Numbered from the stretch's first letter, positions 29,327 to 38,912 are shown. The stretch is DNA of 64,000 bases from Paraburkholderia translucens (GCF_020881035.1 NZ_JAJITC010000005.1:372001-436000), one strand, 5' to 3'. Notes: a model not told the origin generated them from the letters alone. Numbers and translations are program-made.

Positions 29327-29863
29327 TTACTGGTATGCCAACGTGTAGCGAACCACAGCAGTCACGAAACCGGCTTGGGTCTGGTTTGTTGCGTAGTACT
29401 GGCCACCGTAGCTCATCGTTGCGGTACGGTCGGTCGCGATAGACACGAACGAACCGGTGCTACCCAGCAGAATCGGCGTTTGGCCATCGCTGTCAAGCAA
29501 TTGCACTTCGACATTTTTGGCAGGTGAAGCTGTTGCCAGGTTAATGGCATTTCGCGTATTCGGGTTCATGTTCGTCGTCTCGAAATGCGCCGCGACACTG
29601 CTCAGCGAGGCCGGGCACTGCGACACCGAAATTTCGAACATCCTGGAGCCAGCGGTTTGGCCAGCCGCAGCCAGCGACTGCGTAGACAGGGTCGGCAACG
29701 TGACGGTCTTGTCTTCGTCACCGGCGTTGATCACGCAGGTGTCGTCGTACAGTTCGCCGTTGAACGTGACTTGACCCGTGCCCGGTGCAGTTTGAGCGAA
29801 AACCATCGGCGCGACGGACAGGCCCATCAGCGCGATCATGAGTTGCGTGACTTGTTTTTTCAT
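29327..29863 (-). CDS. major fimbrial subunit (FimA-like pilin)
   Basis: 178 residues. Signal peptide (LMIALMGLSVAPMVFAQ), the pilin Cys pair (DDTCVINAG and SVSQCPASL), the shared VTLPTLSTQSLAAAG segment, and the C-terminal SYGGQYYATNQTQAGFVTAVVRYTLAYQ. It is the first gene of the fimbrial operon, has a good ribosome-binding site (AGAGGA) and lies 254 bases downstream of the regulator gene, leaving room for a promoter. Confidence 0.93.
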   Translation of the reverse strand: MKKQVTQLMIALMGLSVAPMVFAQTAPGTGQVTFNGELYDDTCVINAGDEDKTVTLPTLSTQSLAAAGQTAGSRMFEISVSQCPASLSSVAAHFETTNMNPNTRNAINLATASPAKNVEVQLLDSDGQTPILLGSTGSFVSIATDRTATMSYGGQYYATNQTQAGFVTAVVRYTLAYQ

Positions 29864-30117
29864 CAGAGTCCTCTATGTTGCTATTTGAAAACGACAAACC
29901 CTTGTAAGGCCGATGCTTCCGGCGATCGTCAAGGCAGAGAAATGATGTCATTGAAGCGGGTCATTGTTAATGGGCCGATACCCAAAATGAAGTACCACAT
30001 GGATCAGCGAACGAAACAGCCGTCGGTTTCTCTGGCCGGACCGATCACACGATCAGCAATGTGTGGGAGAAGGTGCGACGAAAATCACAGGCTCGGCCCG
30101 AAAGAGGGCCGCATTTG

Positions 30118-30768
30118 TCAAGAACAGGACCACCCGCGCACGATCGCGGCGAGTTCCACGTCATTTTTGGCACCGAGCTTCTTCATGCCCGCGTTCTTCT
30201 GATTGCTAACGGTCTTGCGACTTCGATTGAGTCGCTCGGCGATCGCGCCGATCGACATTCCGTTGCATATCATTCGTATGACTGTCGATTCTCTTTCAGA
30301 TAGTAAATTGAGAGAGGATTGGATTTCCGCTGCTCGCCCGGTTGCGGACAAAACCTTGTTTGCAATGGAATCGGGCAGGAAGACGCTCTTGTTTTTCGCG
30401 GCTCGAACGGCAGTGGTAAGGCTGACAAAGCCCTCGGGTCCCTTACCGACGAAGCCGGCCGCCCCGGCATTGAGTGCAGCCGAAATGATGTGCGGCGAAG
30501 AATGTGAACTCAGAAAGACAACTCGCACGGTTGGCGCGACACGCCGAATCCGGTCAAGAAGGCTGAGACCGTCGGCATACGGATCCCCTTCGAATTCGTA
30601 GTCGCACACAAGAACGTCAACCGGCACTTCAACTAGCAGTTCGAGCAAGCGACCAATGCTCTCGCTTTTGAGGCAGACCTGGATGTCTGGGCACGGCTGA
30701 AGAAGATGCTCGACGCCGAGGAGGATGAATGGATGATCGTCGGCAATACCGACTCTTATTTTGTTCAC
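30118..30768 (-). CDS. RcsB-like response regulator (NarL/FixJ family)
   Basis: 216 residues with an N-terminal receiver domain (IADDHPFILLGVEHLL, phospho-acceptor Asp in VLVCDYEFEGDPYADG, conserved Lys in GFVGKGP) and a C-terminal LuxR-type helix-turn-helix (LLSERESTVIRMICNGMSIG, IAERLNRSRKTVSNQK). The DYEFEGDPYADGLSLLDRI region and the HTH pattern resemble RcsB more than other NarL members. The start is GTG with GGAG 8 bases upstream. No histidine kinase is adjacent. Its position just upstream of the pilin gene on the same strand suggests it controls the fimbria, and possibly the linked T6SS genes. Confidence 0.88.
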   Translation of the reverse strand: MNKIRVGIADDHPFILLGVEHLLQPCPDIQVCLKSESIGRLLELLVEVPVDVLVCDYEFEGDPYADGLSLLDRIRRVAPTVRVVFLSSHSSPHIISAALNAGAAGFVGKGPEGFVSLTTAVRAAKNKSVFLPDSIANKVLSATGRAAEIQSSLNLLSERESTVIRMICNGMSIGAIAERLNRSRKTVSNQKNAGMKKLGAKNDVELAAIVRGWSCS

Positions 30769-31534
30769 TCACACTCCATTGCAATACTGGTGAAGACTTT
30801 TTCGTACCAAAACACATCATGTTTTCTTGCCAAAGTGCAACGTCACTGCACGCGGCTTTGTGACGCGAAGAAAGCGGGATATTGCACCCATGCTACTAAC
30901 GGACCCATTCAAGCCCGTCTGTTTTCACAAGCTACCGGCCGCCGCATTTGCTCGGACCAAGTCGGGAGGTCTCAATAGCGAAGGCCGGGCAACAGACATC
31001 GTCGAATGCAAGAAGGCTTTTAGCGCATTTCAAAGAGTTCCTTGACCATGCCGACAGCCGTTTCGGCTTGACAGAAATTAAAGATTCGAACGACCATTTT
31101 TTAAAACAATGAAAACTCGATGAGAAGGTCGCTGCGTCTTTGGAGATCAAGCAATTCTTCCCATGCAACGTGGCATGGATCAACAACGAAGGAGAGAGAA
31201 ATAGAGCAGCGCACCGCACTCGTCAGTGAGAAATTGAAACATCCTCGCCTAGGACACAGTCAGATTGTACGAGACACCAAGAACAGAAAATTCAGCGAAT
31301 TCCGATATGTCTTGTAGGAACACAGGGGTCGCGGCTTGCCCGATTACGGTCGAACCGTTGCCCTATGCAGCGGTGCCCTGACCGGCGGTCATCGAGTGAT
31401 AGCCGAGGCTGTCGCATGCCCGACGGATTCGATTCGAACAAAAAATTCGAATAACAAGATGCGAAAATCCATCAGTAGACTTAAGCTTATCAAGGCTGGG
31501 ATTGCCAAGCGTAGGAGCGGCCCTCAACGGTACC
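30769..31534. other. gene-free stretch between regulator and permease
   Basis: About 770 bases with lower GC than the flanks. Short open frames here have no family resemblance, weak codon bias and no convincing ribosome-binding sites. Its right part is downstream of the permease gene and its left part upstream of the regulator, so it should contain the regulator promoter. No clear operator or terminator was found. Confidence 0.5.
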
Positions 31535-32962
31535 TTAGGTCGCAAAATGATTGCGCATGAGATCCCCAAACGCGGCTAGCGCCGCGAGCGCGACCACGAT
31601 AAACAGCCAGCGTTCACGCGGCGTAAACACCGGCGATGTCCCCTTGCGACGCTCGGCGATGTAAAACCACGCGGTCGCGCCCGTATAGAGCACGGTGGAC
31701 ATCAGCAAATAATGAAGACCGCCCGCGTACACGAGAAATAGCGCGTAGAAGCAGCCCGCCAGCGCGAGCATGAAATCGATGCGCCGCGACCACGGCTGCC
31801 CCGCATACGATTCGCCGCTCGATGCGAGCTTCAACCCGTAACCGGCGACCAACAGGTACGGGATCAGGTTCATCGACGTCGTGAACTCCTTGGCCAACGT
31901 GAACGCTTCCTGCGAAAACAGCGTCACGATCAGAAACGCCTGAATCACGAGACTCGTCATCCATAGCGCGGCGACCGGAACGTGGTTGCGGTTTTCTCTC
32001 GCGAGAAACGCTGGCATCGTACGGCTCTTGCCTGCCGCATGCAGAATCTCGGCGGCGAGCAGCGTCCATGCGAGATACGAACCGAGCACCGATATCAGCA
32101 GACCGAGCTTGACCACGACCGCGCCCCAGGCGCCGAGCGCGGCGCTCAGCACGCCGGCCATCGACGGATTTTTCAGCGCGCCCAACTGCTCGAGCGGTAA
32201 CACGCCATACGACAACAATGTCACGATGACCATCAACGCGAGCACGCAGAGAAAGCCGAGCACGGTCGCAACGCCGACGTCGCGCCGCTCGCGCGCATGA
32301 CGGGAATAAACGCTCGCGCCTTCGACGCCGAGAAACACGAAGACCGTGCCCAACATCGTCTTGCGCACCTCGCCGAACAGACCGGCCGCCGACTGTTCCG
32401 GACCGGTCCAAAGATTCGCGACGAACAGTTGCCATTCGACACTGGGTAGCACGAGCACTGCGAATAACCCAATCGCGAGCAGTTTGGCGACCGTCATCGA
32501 TGCATTCACCAGGGACGAGCCCTTGACGCCGCGCAGAATCAGAAAGTGGAATACCCAGATCATCAGCGAGGAACTGACGATCGCGCTCAGCGTATTGCCG
32601 GCGCCGAAAGCGGGCACGGCGATCGCGAGCGCCGACTTGATCAGAACGAGATAGGTCACGTTGCCAAGACAACTGCCACACCAGTAGCCGAAAGCCGACA
32701 GAAAACCCGTATACCGTCCAAAGCCGACGCGCGCATATGTATAGACGCCGACGTCCAGCTCGGGCTTGCGCCAGGCGAGTCGTTGAAAGATCAGCGCGAG
32801 AGTCAGCATGCCGGAGCCCGTGATGATCCAGCTGATCAACGATCCGACGACGCCTGTATATTTGCCGAGCGCCTGCGGCAATGAAAAGACCCCCACCCCG
32901 ACCATCGAGCCGATCACCATCGCCATCAGGCCCGGTGCCGAAAGTCTGACGCGCTTGTCCAT
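31535..32962 (-). CDS. ArcD-like amino acid antiporter (APC superfamily)
   Basis: 475 residues, about 12 membrane helices. The N-terminal GSMVGVGVFSLPQALGKYTG is the substrate-binding helix 1 motif of the basic amino acid/polyamine antiporter family, and FVFLGVEGASVYSRHARER is a conserved loop shared with the other two ArcD-like proteins in this window. Likely exchanges arginine for ornithine or another basic pair, but the exact substrate cannot be read. It is the most diverged of the three. It lies 68 bases after the second permease on the same strand, suggesting a two-gene operon. Confidence 0.85.
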   Translation of the reverse strand: MDKRVRLSAPGLMAMVIGSMVGVGVFSLPQALGKYTGVVGSLISWIITGSGMLTLALIFQRLAWRKPELDVGVYTYARVGFGRYTGFLSAFGYWCGSCLGNVTYLVLIKSALAIAVPAFGAGNTLSAIVSSSLMIWVFHFLILRGVKGSSLVNASMTVAKLLAIGLFAVLVLPSVEWQLFVANLWTGPEQSAAGLFGEVRKTMLGTVFVFLGVEGASVYSRHARERRDVGVATVLGFLCVLALMVIVTLLSYGVLPLEQLGALKNPSMAGVLSAALGAWGAVVVKLGLLISVLGSYLAWTLLAAEILHAAGKSRTMPAFLARENRNHVPVAALWMTSLVIQAFLIVTLFSQEAFTLAKEFTTSMNLIPYLLVAGYGLKLASSGESYAGQPWSRRIDFMLALAGCFYALFLVYAGGLHYLLMSTVLYTGATAWFYIAERRKGTSPVFTPRERWLFIVVALAALAAFGDLMRNHFAT

Positions 32963-33030
32963 GTTGCGATCGCTCTCCCGCGAACACGTTTTGGTCCACC
33001 CGCGCCTGCGCGGCTACGCTAATCGACCGC

Positions 33031-34467
33031 TCAGATGACAATGGCGCCCGTCGTGAGGCCGATCAGCGCACCAATCGCGCCGCAGGTCGCGACGGCAAAG
33101 ATGACCCACTCGACTTTCGAAAACACCCGCAGGCGGCGCTCGCGTCTGGCCGCCACGTACAGGATCGTGCCGGGGGTGTAAAGCAGCGCTGACAGCATCA
33201 GGAACTTCGGACCTCCCGCGAACAGCAGAAATGCCGTGTACAAAGTCGCTAACATGGCGACGAAATACTCGGTGCGCAACGCGCCGCTCAAGGTGCCCCC
33301 GGTCTGCTCGCTATCGTGGCGCGCGGCTTTGACGCCGTATGCGGCCACCAGAAAATAAGGAATCAGCGCCATCGAGCTCGTCAGATTGAGCATCAGCGCA
33401 AACGCATCGTTCGACCAGTACGTGCTGATCACGAACATCTGCACGACGCTACTCGTGAGCCACACCGCGGCGGCGGGCACACTGCGCTCGTTCTGTCGCG
33501 TGAAGATGTGCGGCATCGTCTCGAGGCGCGCGGCGGCGAACAGCACTTCGGCGCAGATCAGCGACCATGCGAGGTATGCGCCCAGGATCGAAATGATCAG
33601 ACCGACACTGACGAACACGATGCCGAACGGGCCGACGAGCGCGCCGAGCACCGCGGCCATCGACGGCTGGCGCAACACCGCGATGTCGGCACGCGGCAAG
33701 CTCGCGTAAGGCAGCAGCGTCACGAGCACCAGCAGACACAGCACGACCGCGAAGCCGGTGATCGTCGCCGCGCCGACGTCCGAGCGCTTTTTCGCATAGC
33801 GCGAGTACACGCTCGCCCCTTCGATGCCCACGAACACGAAAACGGTGACGAGCATCGTCGCGCGAACCTGCGAGAAAAGACCCGCGCCGATCTGAGCGCT
33901 GCCTTCCCACAGATTCGCGCGGAACATATCGGCGCGAAACAGCGCGATCAGCATCACGATGAACAGCACGATAGGGATGACCTTCGCGACCGTGACGATC
34001 GTATTGATCATCGTCGCCTGCTGCACGCCGCGCAGCATCACCAGATGAAACAGCCAGATGCCCACCGACGACACGATGATCGCGGTCGCCGTGTTGCCTT
34101 CGCCGAATGCGGGCACGAAAGCGCCGAGCGTCGACTTGATCAGCACCCAGTACGACACATTGCCGAAGCAGCCGGCCATCCAGTAGCCGAATGCGGACAG
34201 AAAACCCGCATAGTCGCCGAATCCCGCTCGCGCGTACGCGAACACGCCGGCGTCGAGCTCGGGCCGCCGCTGCGCGAGCGCCTGAAAGACGCGAGCCAGC
34301 GCATACATGCCGATACCCGCCACGCACCACGCAATGACCGCGCCGGACGGTCCGGTCGCGCGCGCGAAATTGCGCGGCAACGAGAAAATTCCTGCGCCCA
34401 CCATTGAGCCGACGACCATCGCGGTCAATGCGGGCAACGACAGTTTGGTCTCGGCCTGGGTTGCCAT
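33031..34467 (-). CDS. ArcD-like arginine:ornithine-type antiporter
   Basis: 478 residues, about 12 membrane helices. It is very similar throughout to the ArcD next to arcA at 48639-50060 (shared GSMVGAGIFSLPR versus GGMVGAGIFSLPR, NVSYWVLIKSTLGAF, ATMLVTVFVFVGIEGASVYS), so it is probably also an arginine/ornithine exchanger. The start at 34467 aligns with the paralogue; a longer frame to 34584 would add 39 unrelated residues. The region upstream is free of genes for over 3 kb. Confidence 0.88.
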   Translation of the reverse strand: MATQAETKLSLPALTAMVVGSMVGAGIFSLPRNFARATGPSGAVIAWCVAGIGMYALARVFQALAQRRPELDAGVFAYARAGFGDYAGFLSAFGYWMAGCFGNVSYWVLIKSTLGAFVPAFGEGNTATAIIVSSVGIWLFHLVMLRGVQQATMINTIVTVAKVIPIVLFIVMLIALFRADMFRANLWEGSAQIGAGLFSQVRATMLVTVFVFVGIEGASVYSRYAKKRSDVGAATITGFAVVLCLLVLVTLLPYASLPRADIAVLRQPSMAAVLGALVGPFGIVFVSVGLIISILGAYLAWSLICAEVLFAAARLETMPHIFTRQNERSVPAAAVWLTSSVVQMFVISTYWSNDAFALMLNLTSSMALIPYFLVAAYGVKAARHDSEQTGGTLSGALRTEYFVAMLATLYTAFLLFAGGPKFLMLSALLYTPGTILYVAARRERRLRVFSKVEWVIFAVATCGAIGALIGLTTGAIVI

Positions 34468-34964
34468 CGTCCACCATTCGGAGAAGCTGCTTACTTCCAG
34501 AAAGGGACTCACGCGGAGCAGGCACCCGCACGCTGCGCATCTCCTGTTCGTCCTCCCGACTGAAGCCAACGGCATTACCGGCACCAGACTGCACCATCGT
34601 TCGCGGAAGCTTCCGGTCTGCTATCCGCTTGTTCCATTTCTTTAGAAGCCCGTACCCTTGCTACGCATCGATACCATTCATCGCGCATGCGAGGTCAACC
34701 TTGATGGTCGTCGTAAATGATCGCTAGTCCTATTCTAGACAGCGGACCATGGCCGATCAACGCATCGGAGTGCCGTGACACTCGCCCTGCTCGCCCGCAG
34801 TCTTCTGTTCGGCTGCGCAATGGTGACCGTCGGCTCGCAAGGCCCCGTGCAGTACATCGCGATGCGCCGCGGAGATAAGCTGTACACTGGCCGTTTGACT
34901 GTCGCGACGCGCGATACGCTGCACCGACCGGCGATCGTCATGTCTCGCGGAGTTGTCGTTGGAG

Positions 34965-35208
34965 ATGGCCGTCAAGCACACCGCGGTCAGCACAAGGGAA
35001 TGGGGCGACGCGCAATTCGATCTGTGGCTCAAGACCGCACGATTCGCCTATGCATTTTTTCCTCGGTCAGCGCACCGTCCGCGAACGTGCACTCGAAAAT
35101 CGGCAGACGCAGGTGCGCGACTATTACAACTATGCGGTGCAGGAGCTTGCCTCGCATGATGTCTTGCTGTCCGTGTACGATCGGTTTCGCGAAGAGAATG
35201 GCGAGTGA
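34965..35208 (+). pseudogene. frameshifted remnant of an unrecognised small gene
   Basis: The frame from ATG 34965 reads protein-like (VKHTAVSTREWGDAQFDLWL) up to a run of six T at 35055-35060. Protein-like sequence then continues in another frame (GQRTVRERALENRQTQVRDY, YNYAVQELASHDVLLSVYDR) to a TGA at 35206. Joining the two gives about 81 residues, mostly helical and charged. The T run is a typical slip site, so this may be a pseudogene or a sequencing indel. I do not recognise the family. Confidence 0.45.
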
Positions 35209-35220
35209 CATGGTCAGACG

Positions 35221-35551
35221 GTGGCGCTCTGGGCCAGCAGCCTGATTGGACGCGGCCGCGGCATCGATTCGCGGCGCATCTACGTGATGCAACAACTCGA
35301 TCCCAATCGACGAATCATTCTGGTGCTGCACAGCCTCGCGAGCAGTGCTCAAGCAAGGGTCAGCGTCGCCGACGATATTCAGGTCGATGAAGCGCTTCGC
35401 CAGGCTTTTCAATGTGGCACGTCCGCTCCACTTCCAGACCAACGCGTCGATTCTGGTCAACCTCGCGCGCATCCGGCGCGCCACACAACAGACGCTCGCG
35501 CACTTCGATCCCGGCGGCACGGCGCCGGCGCGCACCGATGCCTCGAGTTGA
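35221..35551 (+). pseudogene. possible second decayed ORF
   Basis: One frame reads ALWASSLIGRGRGIDSRRIY and VMQQLDPNRRIILVLHSLAS; a different frame then reads MKRFARLFNVARPLHFQTN and ILVNLARIRRATQQTLAHFD up to a TGA near 35549. Both halves look like coding sequence but are not in the same frame, suggesting a frameshift near 35350-35410. It directly follows the previous remnant. No family is recognised, so the call is tentative. Confidence 0.3.
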
Positions 35552-37230
35552 GCGCGCGATCTTTATCGCGGCGCCACATTGAGGCGCGCCATTCGGGAGC
35601 AATCGATCGCACTGGGCGGCGAAGCTTGTGCGTCTTTCGCTCGCGAATGTTTGGCGCGTAGGAACGTCCCTATCGCGGCGCACATCTTAAGGGCCGCTGT
35701 CGGAGAAAGTGATCTTGGTTGGGTACAGCGTGCAGTAGACGGCGCAGGCTATCCTCGAAATCCGACGGCTCTTGCATGAGGACATCGCGCAGATCGAGGA
35801 GTCCGGGAGCGTGGGCAGAGGCGGGATTGGAGAAGCGACGGCTGAGGGCGCCGGGTGTCCGTGGTGCCGGGTCGAGCGTGGGCCCGCTCGCTGCCGCAAC
35901 ACTTTGCGCGGGTCGGCGGTGGAGGGCAAATGCCGGATGTAGAAATACTCCAGCACTTGAGCGCTCGATGTCGTTCGGCCGACAACGGTACCGAAATGCT
36001 CAAAATGGCGATCGCGGCAGCCAAAAACTACTTGCTACAAATTACGTATTAAATACTACAAATCACAGAGGCTAGCGTAGGTATTTGCGCGCCCTGTCCC
36101 GTTTTCCGGGAGAGCTGCGGAATTGCGTATGGATTTAATCATTTTTCGTGAAACAAAGGCGGATTCCAATAAAAAACACCTGTGAAAACAATTGGTTGCG
36201 AGCTACTGAAGCTGTGCGGCGATGTTTCACGGCGCGTCTGGCGGTGAAATTGGCCGAAGAATCGAGGATTCGCGCTTGTATCGGCTAAGACCTGCTGCTT
36301 TTTCGATACTTAGTTCGTGAACGACGACGTTTTGATATGGCCCCATATGATTGCGTCGCGCTGATCTGCTACTGCCAAGTTCGCTGAAGTCTCTGCCGGC
36401 AGGTCGCGTGGTGCCTAGCAGCGGCTTGCAGTGCGGGTCGCGTGGTTCCGATGTGTCTTCGTTTTCGACAGCGGATGGCGGCAGTTCGAGTTGCGATGTT
36501 TAACATCTGCGGTCATCGTGAGGCGGCCTCCCCTTTCCCGGCGTGCATCATCGCAGGCCCATCCGGTTGAAGCGGCATACGAATGGAACGAGGACCAAAG
36601 CTGCAAGTCCTGCGACTTTTTGCTATTGGACTGTGCGCTCGTTATTCAAACGAGAAAGGGCCATGGCTGGCAGGATCGCGAGGCAGAGTTCGAATGCGAT
36701 GATCCCCGCATCGTTCGAGCCGGCGACTCAGTTCCGCACTGTCCCGGCAATGCGTGAGGGTATGACGCGGCGGGGAGATCTGGTCTGGGCCATCGCGCGG
36801 CTTAGCGCAATCGCGTTGCCGACTTTGCTGTGATGCGGAGCGACGAAAGTATGGACAAACGTTCCGTGTCCGAGAAGTGTCCGCCATTGGCGTGGTGGTC
36901 GTGTTGAAGGAGACCAGCGGCGACCTTCAATTCTTCGGGTTACTCGAAATCTCGCGCGGATACCATTCGCGAAGAGCTTGATCGCTCCGATTGATGTGCG
37001 ATTTCGATACCCGGTTCGCCGTGCTCTAACGCGATTGCAACTATCGCCTCCGCGCGCACTGGGCCGTCCTCCGCGGACTTGTTCATCGCATGTGGTCCCC
37101 AGGTGCAAGCCAGATACAGTACGCCTCCAGAAAAATGTGCCCGTGCTCGGTCGTCGTTGCGGATTTCGTCGCGAACCGAACTGAACGGACTTCCCTATAG
37201 AGAAGCCGCTGGTTCTTTTGCGTTAGATAG

Positions 37231-37267
37231 GCGGTCAACGGTTGCCCTATGTACAACCGTTGACCGC
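37231..37267. repeat. 14-bp perfect inverted repeat
   Basis: GCGGTCAACGGTTG at 37231-37244 is exactly complementary to CAACCGTTGACCGC at 37254-37267, with a 9-base spacer CCCTATGTA. There is no T-tract on either side, so it is not a standard terminator. It stands alone in the gene-poor region about 670 bases from the end of parB. Confidence 0.8.
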
Positions 37268-37798
37268 GTGCCGCTGAATGATGGCGCGCCCGTGCGACGC
37301 TTGACTCGATTTGTAGCCGGGGGCTCTGCGACGGGCCACGATGTCGTGGACGCGGAGCTTTATGGACAATCGCGGCCAATGCATGAGTCGCAATTTGACT
37401 GGCCTATCGGCCGATCCTTCGAATTACGGGCTTTAGCGAAGGTGCGCCGTACGGGCGACGCATGACTGTGGAATCTTGCTTCGGGGGAAGTTTTCGGTCA
37501 ACGGCGTGAAGGTCGCTCGCGCGCTGTCATCCCATTGGTCATTTAGCGACTAAACATTGTGGGTGATTTTCGTCCTGGCAGATGCGCAGTCGCAGCGACA
37601 AAATCCCGCGAAGGGCCGCCTCAGCAATTCTGAGCGGTTGGCGTTTCGCGGCCGCCGATGGGTTCGGCTAGAGGCGTCGAGCACACATTCCCGACACTTA
37701 CGCCCCGCTGTTCGTATCTACCCGTACATCGAGCTGAATATCCCGGACGCTCATTGACACCGCTGCTGCGCGCTCGCGCCGATGCACGTAAGGCGGTA

Positions 37799-37858
37799 GA
37801 GTGTCTAGACTCTAGACACTCGAATGGCGCCCCAGGTAGTGTCTAGACTCTAGACACT
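37799..37858. promoter_or_regulatory. parS: pair of identical palindromes, candidate parS centromere sites
   Basis: Two identical 21-bp palindromes lie at 37800-37820 and 37838-37858, 38 bases apart start to start. Each has arms AGTGTCTAGA and TCTAGACACT around a single central C. In the first copy the symmetry extends one base further on each side. They sit just beyond the parB terminator. Repeated palindromes next to parAB are the usual form of ParB binding sites, and secondary replicons of Burkholderiaceae carry replicon-specific parS sequences. ParB binding is inferred, not shown. A lone half-site (GTGTCTAGA) also occurs at 38536 inside parB. Confidence 0.65.
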
Positions 37859-37885
37859 CCTCCGCAGCCCCGTCCCCGCTGCCCA

Positions 37886-37912
37886 ATAAAAAAGCCCGCA
37901 TCAAGCGGGCTT
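37886..37912 (-). terminator. rho-independent terminator of parAB
   Basis: Arms AAGCCCGC (37892-37899) and GCGGGCTT (37905-37912) with a 5-base loop; on the minus strand the stem is followed by six T. It lies 25 bases after the parB stop. Confidence 0.9.
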
Positions 37913-37937
37913 CTCCATACTGCCAAACAACCACCAA

Positions 37938-38912
37938 TCAGTTTGTCTTCGGCTGCGACTGGAACATCTGGCCGATCAACTGTCGTATCTGAATTTCCTG
38001 CGCCTCGGTAATCACCCCGGTCTTGATCTTGATCGTGAAGTTACTAATGTCCTTCGTGATGCTCCCGGCGTGCTCGCGGCCCGCAAAAAACTTCTCGATA
38101 CTGCGCCCGCTGGTACCGGTCGACGTCGTCTGCTGCGTTGCCAGCGCGGTAATCGCCGCAGCAACCTTGCCCTGATCCATTTCCCCTCTCACCAGGAGTG
38201 GCCAGATTTCCCGGGCCGCCTTAACGCCATTCTCGCCATGCTTTTTGATAGCCGCCGCAATGGCTTGCGCCGCGGTTCCGCCCAGTAGGCGCGGCTGGAT
38301 ATCGAGATCCTGCTTGATGAAGTCCGGTAGATTCTCGAACGAGAGGAATTGATATAGACCAGCGCGCGACAATCCCATCGCTTCCGCCAGCCGCTTTCGA
38401 TTCGGGAATTCTGTTTCCGAGCGACGGATCGCAACACCGATCTCGTAGTCGGTAAGATCATCGCGGCTGATGTTTTCGACCATCGCCAGAACGGCCATGT
38501 CCGAATCGGAGCAATCCGCGACCACCGCCTTGATCGTGTCTAGATCCAACATCTTGTGTGCACGCCAGCGCCGCTCGCCGGCAACGATCTGATAGTCCTC
38601 CGCTACGCGACGAACGACGATCGGCTGCATCAGCCCAACCTCGCGAATAGACTCGGCAAGCTCCGCCAGCTTCGCCTCGTTGAATACCCGGCGCGGCTGC
38701 CAGGGATTCGGCAAAATACGAGCAACCGGGAGCTGCGACGCGACGCCGGTCGATTCCAGTTCCTGCACGCGAAGTTGCGCAACGGCCAGCGCGCCGGCCA
38801 ACCCAGGCGCCGTTTGTGTGCGGTTGCTGCGCTTTACCTCGTCCTCGTTGATCGACGAAGTCTTGCGAATGCCGGACGTCTTGGCCAGCAACTGTTCCCG
38901 CATATTGCTCAT
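37938..38912 (-). CDS. parB: ParB partition protein
   Basis: 324 residues. ParB/Spo0J pattern: box I ILPNPWQPRRVF, then GLMQPIVVRRVAEDYQIVAGERRWRAHK containing the CTP-binding GERRWRA motif, then the helix-turn-helix region (LTDYEIGVAIRRSE, KRLAEAMGLSRAGLYQFLSF) for parS recognition. The C-terminal part would dimerise. The start at 38912 overlaps the parA stop (ATGA), which favours it over a longer frame to 38960. It should bind the palindromes at 37799-37858 and segregate this replicon with ParA. Confidence 0.94.
   Translation of the reverse strand: MSNMREQLLAKTSGIRKTSSINEDEVKRSNRTQTAPGLAGALAVAQLRVQELESTGVASQLPVARILPNPWQPRRVFNEAKLAELAESIREVGLMQPIVVRRVAEDYQIVAGERRWRAHKMLDLDTIKAVVADCSDSDMAVLAMVENISRDDLTDYEIGVAIRRSETEFPNRKRLAEAMGLSRAGLYQFLSFENLPDFIKQDLDIQPRLLGGTAAQAIAAAIKKHGENGVKAAREIWPLLVRGEMDQGKVAAAITALATQQTTSTGTSGRSIEKFFAGREHAGSITKDISNFTIKIKTGVITEAQEIQIRQLIGQMFQSQPKTN

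Larger units (their letters stand above)
34468..37798. other. gene-poor 3.3-kb region with decayed sequence
   Basis: No intact recognisable gene is found between the permease and parB. Contents that can be supported: a frameshifted ORF at 34965-35208, protein-like but broken frames at 35221-35551, an AT-rich patch near 36000-36180 and a 14-bp perfect hairpin at 37231-37267. The other open frames are short, overlapping and without protein-like composition. This fits decayed DNA or a non-coding segment next to the partition locus. Confidence 0.6.

Noticed and set aside
31614-33041. 475-codon minus-strand frame
   Set aside because: Shifted frame over the ArcD-like permease; the real frame has membrane helices and family motifs.
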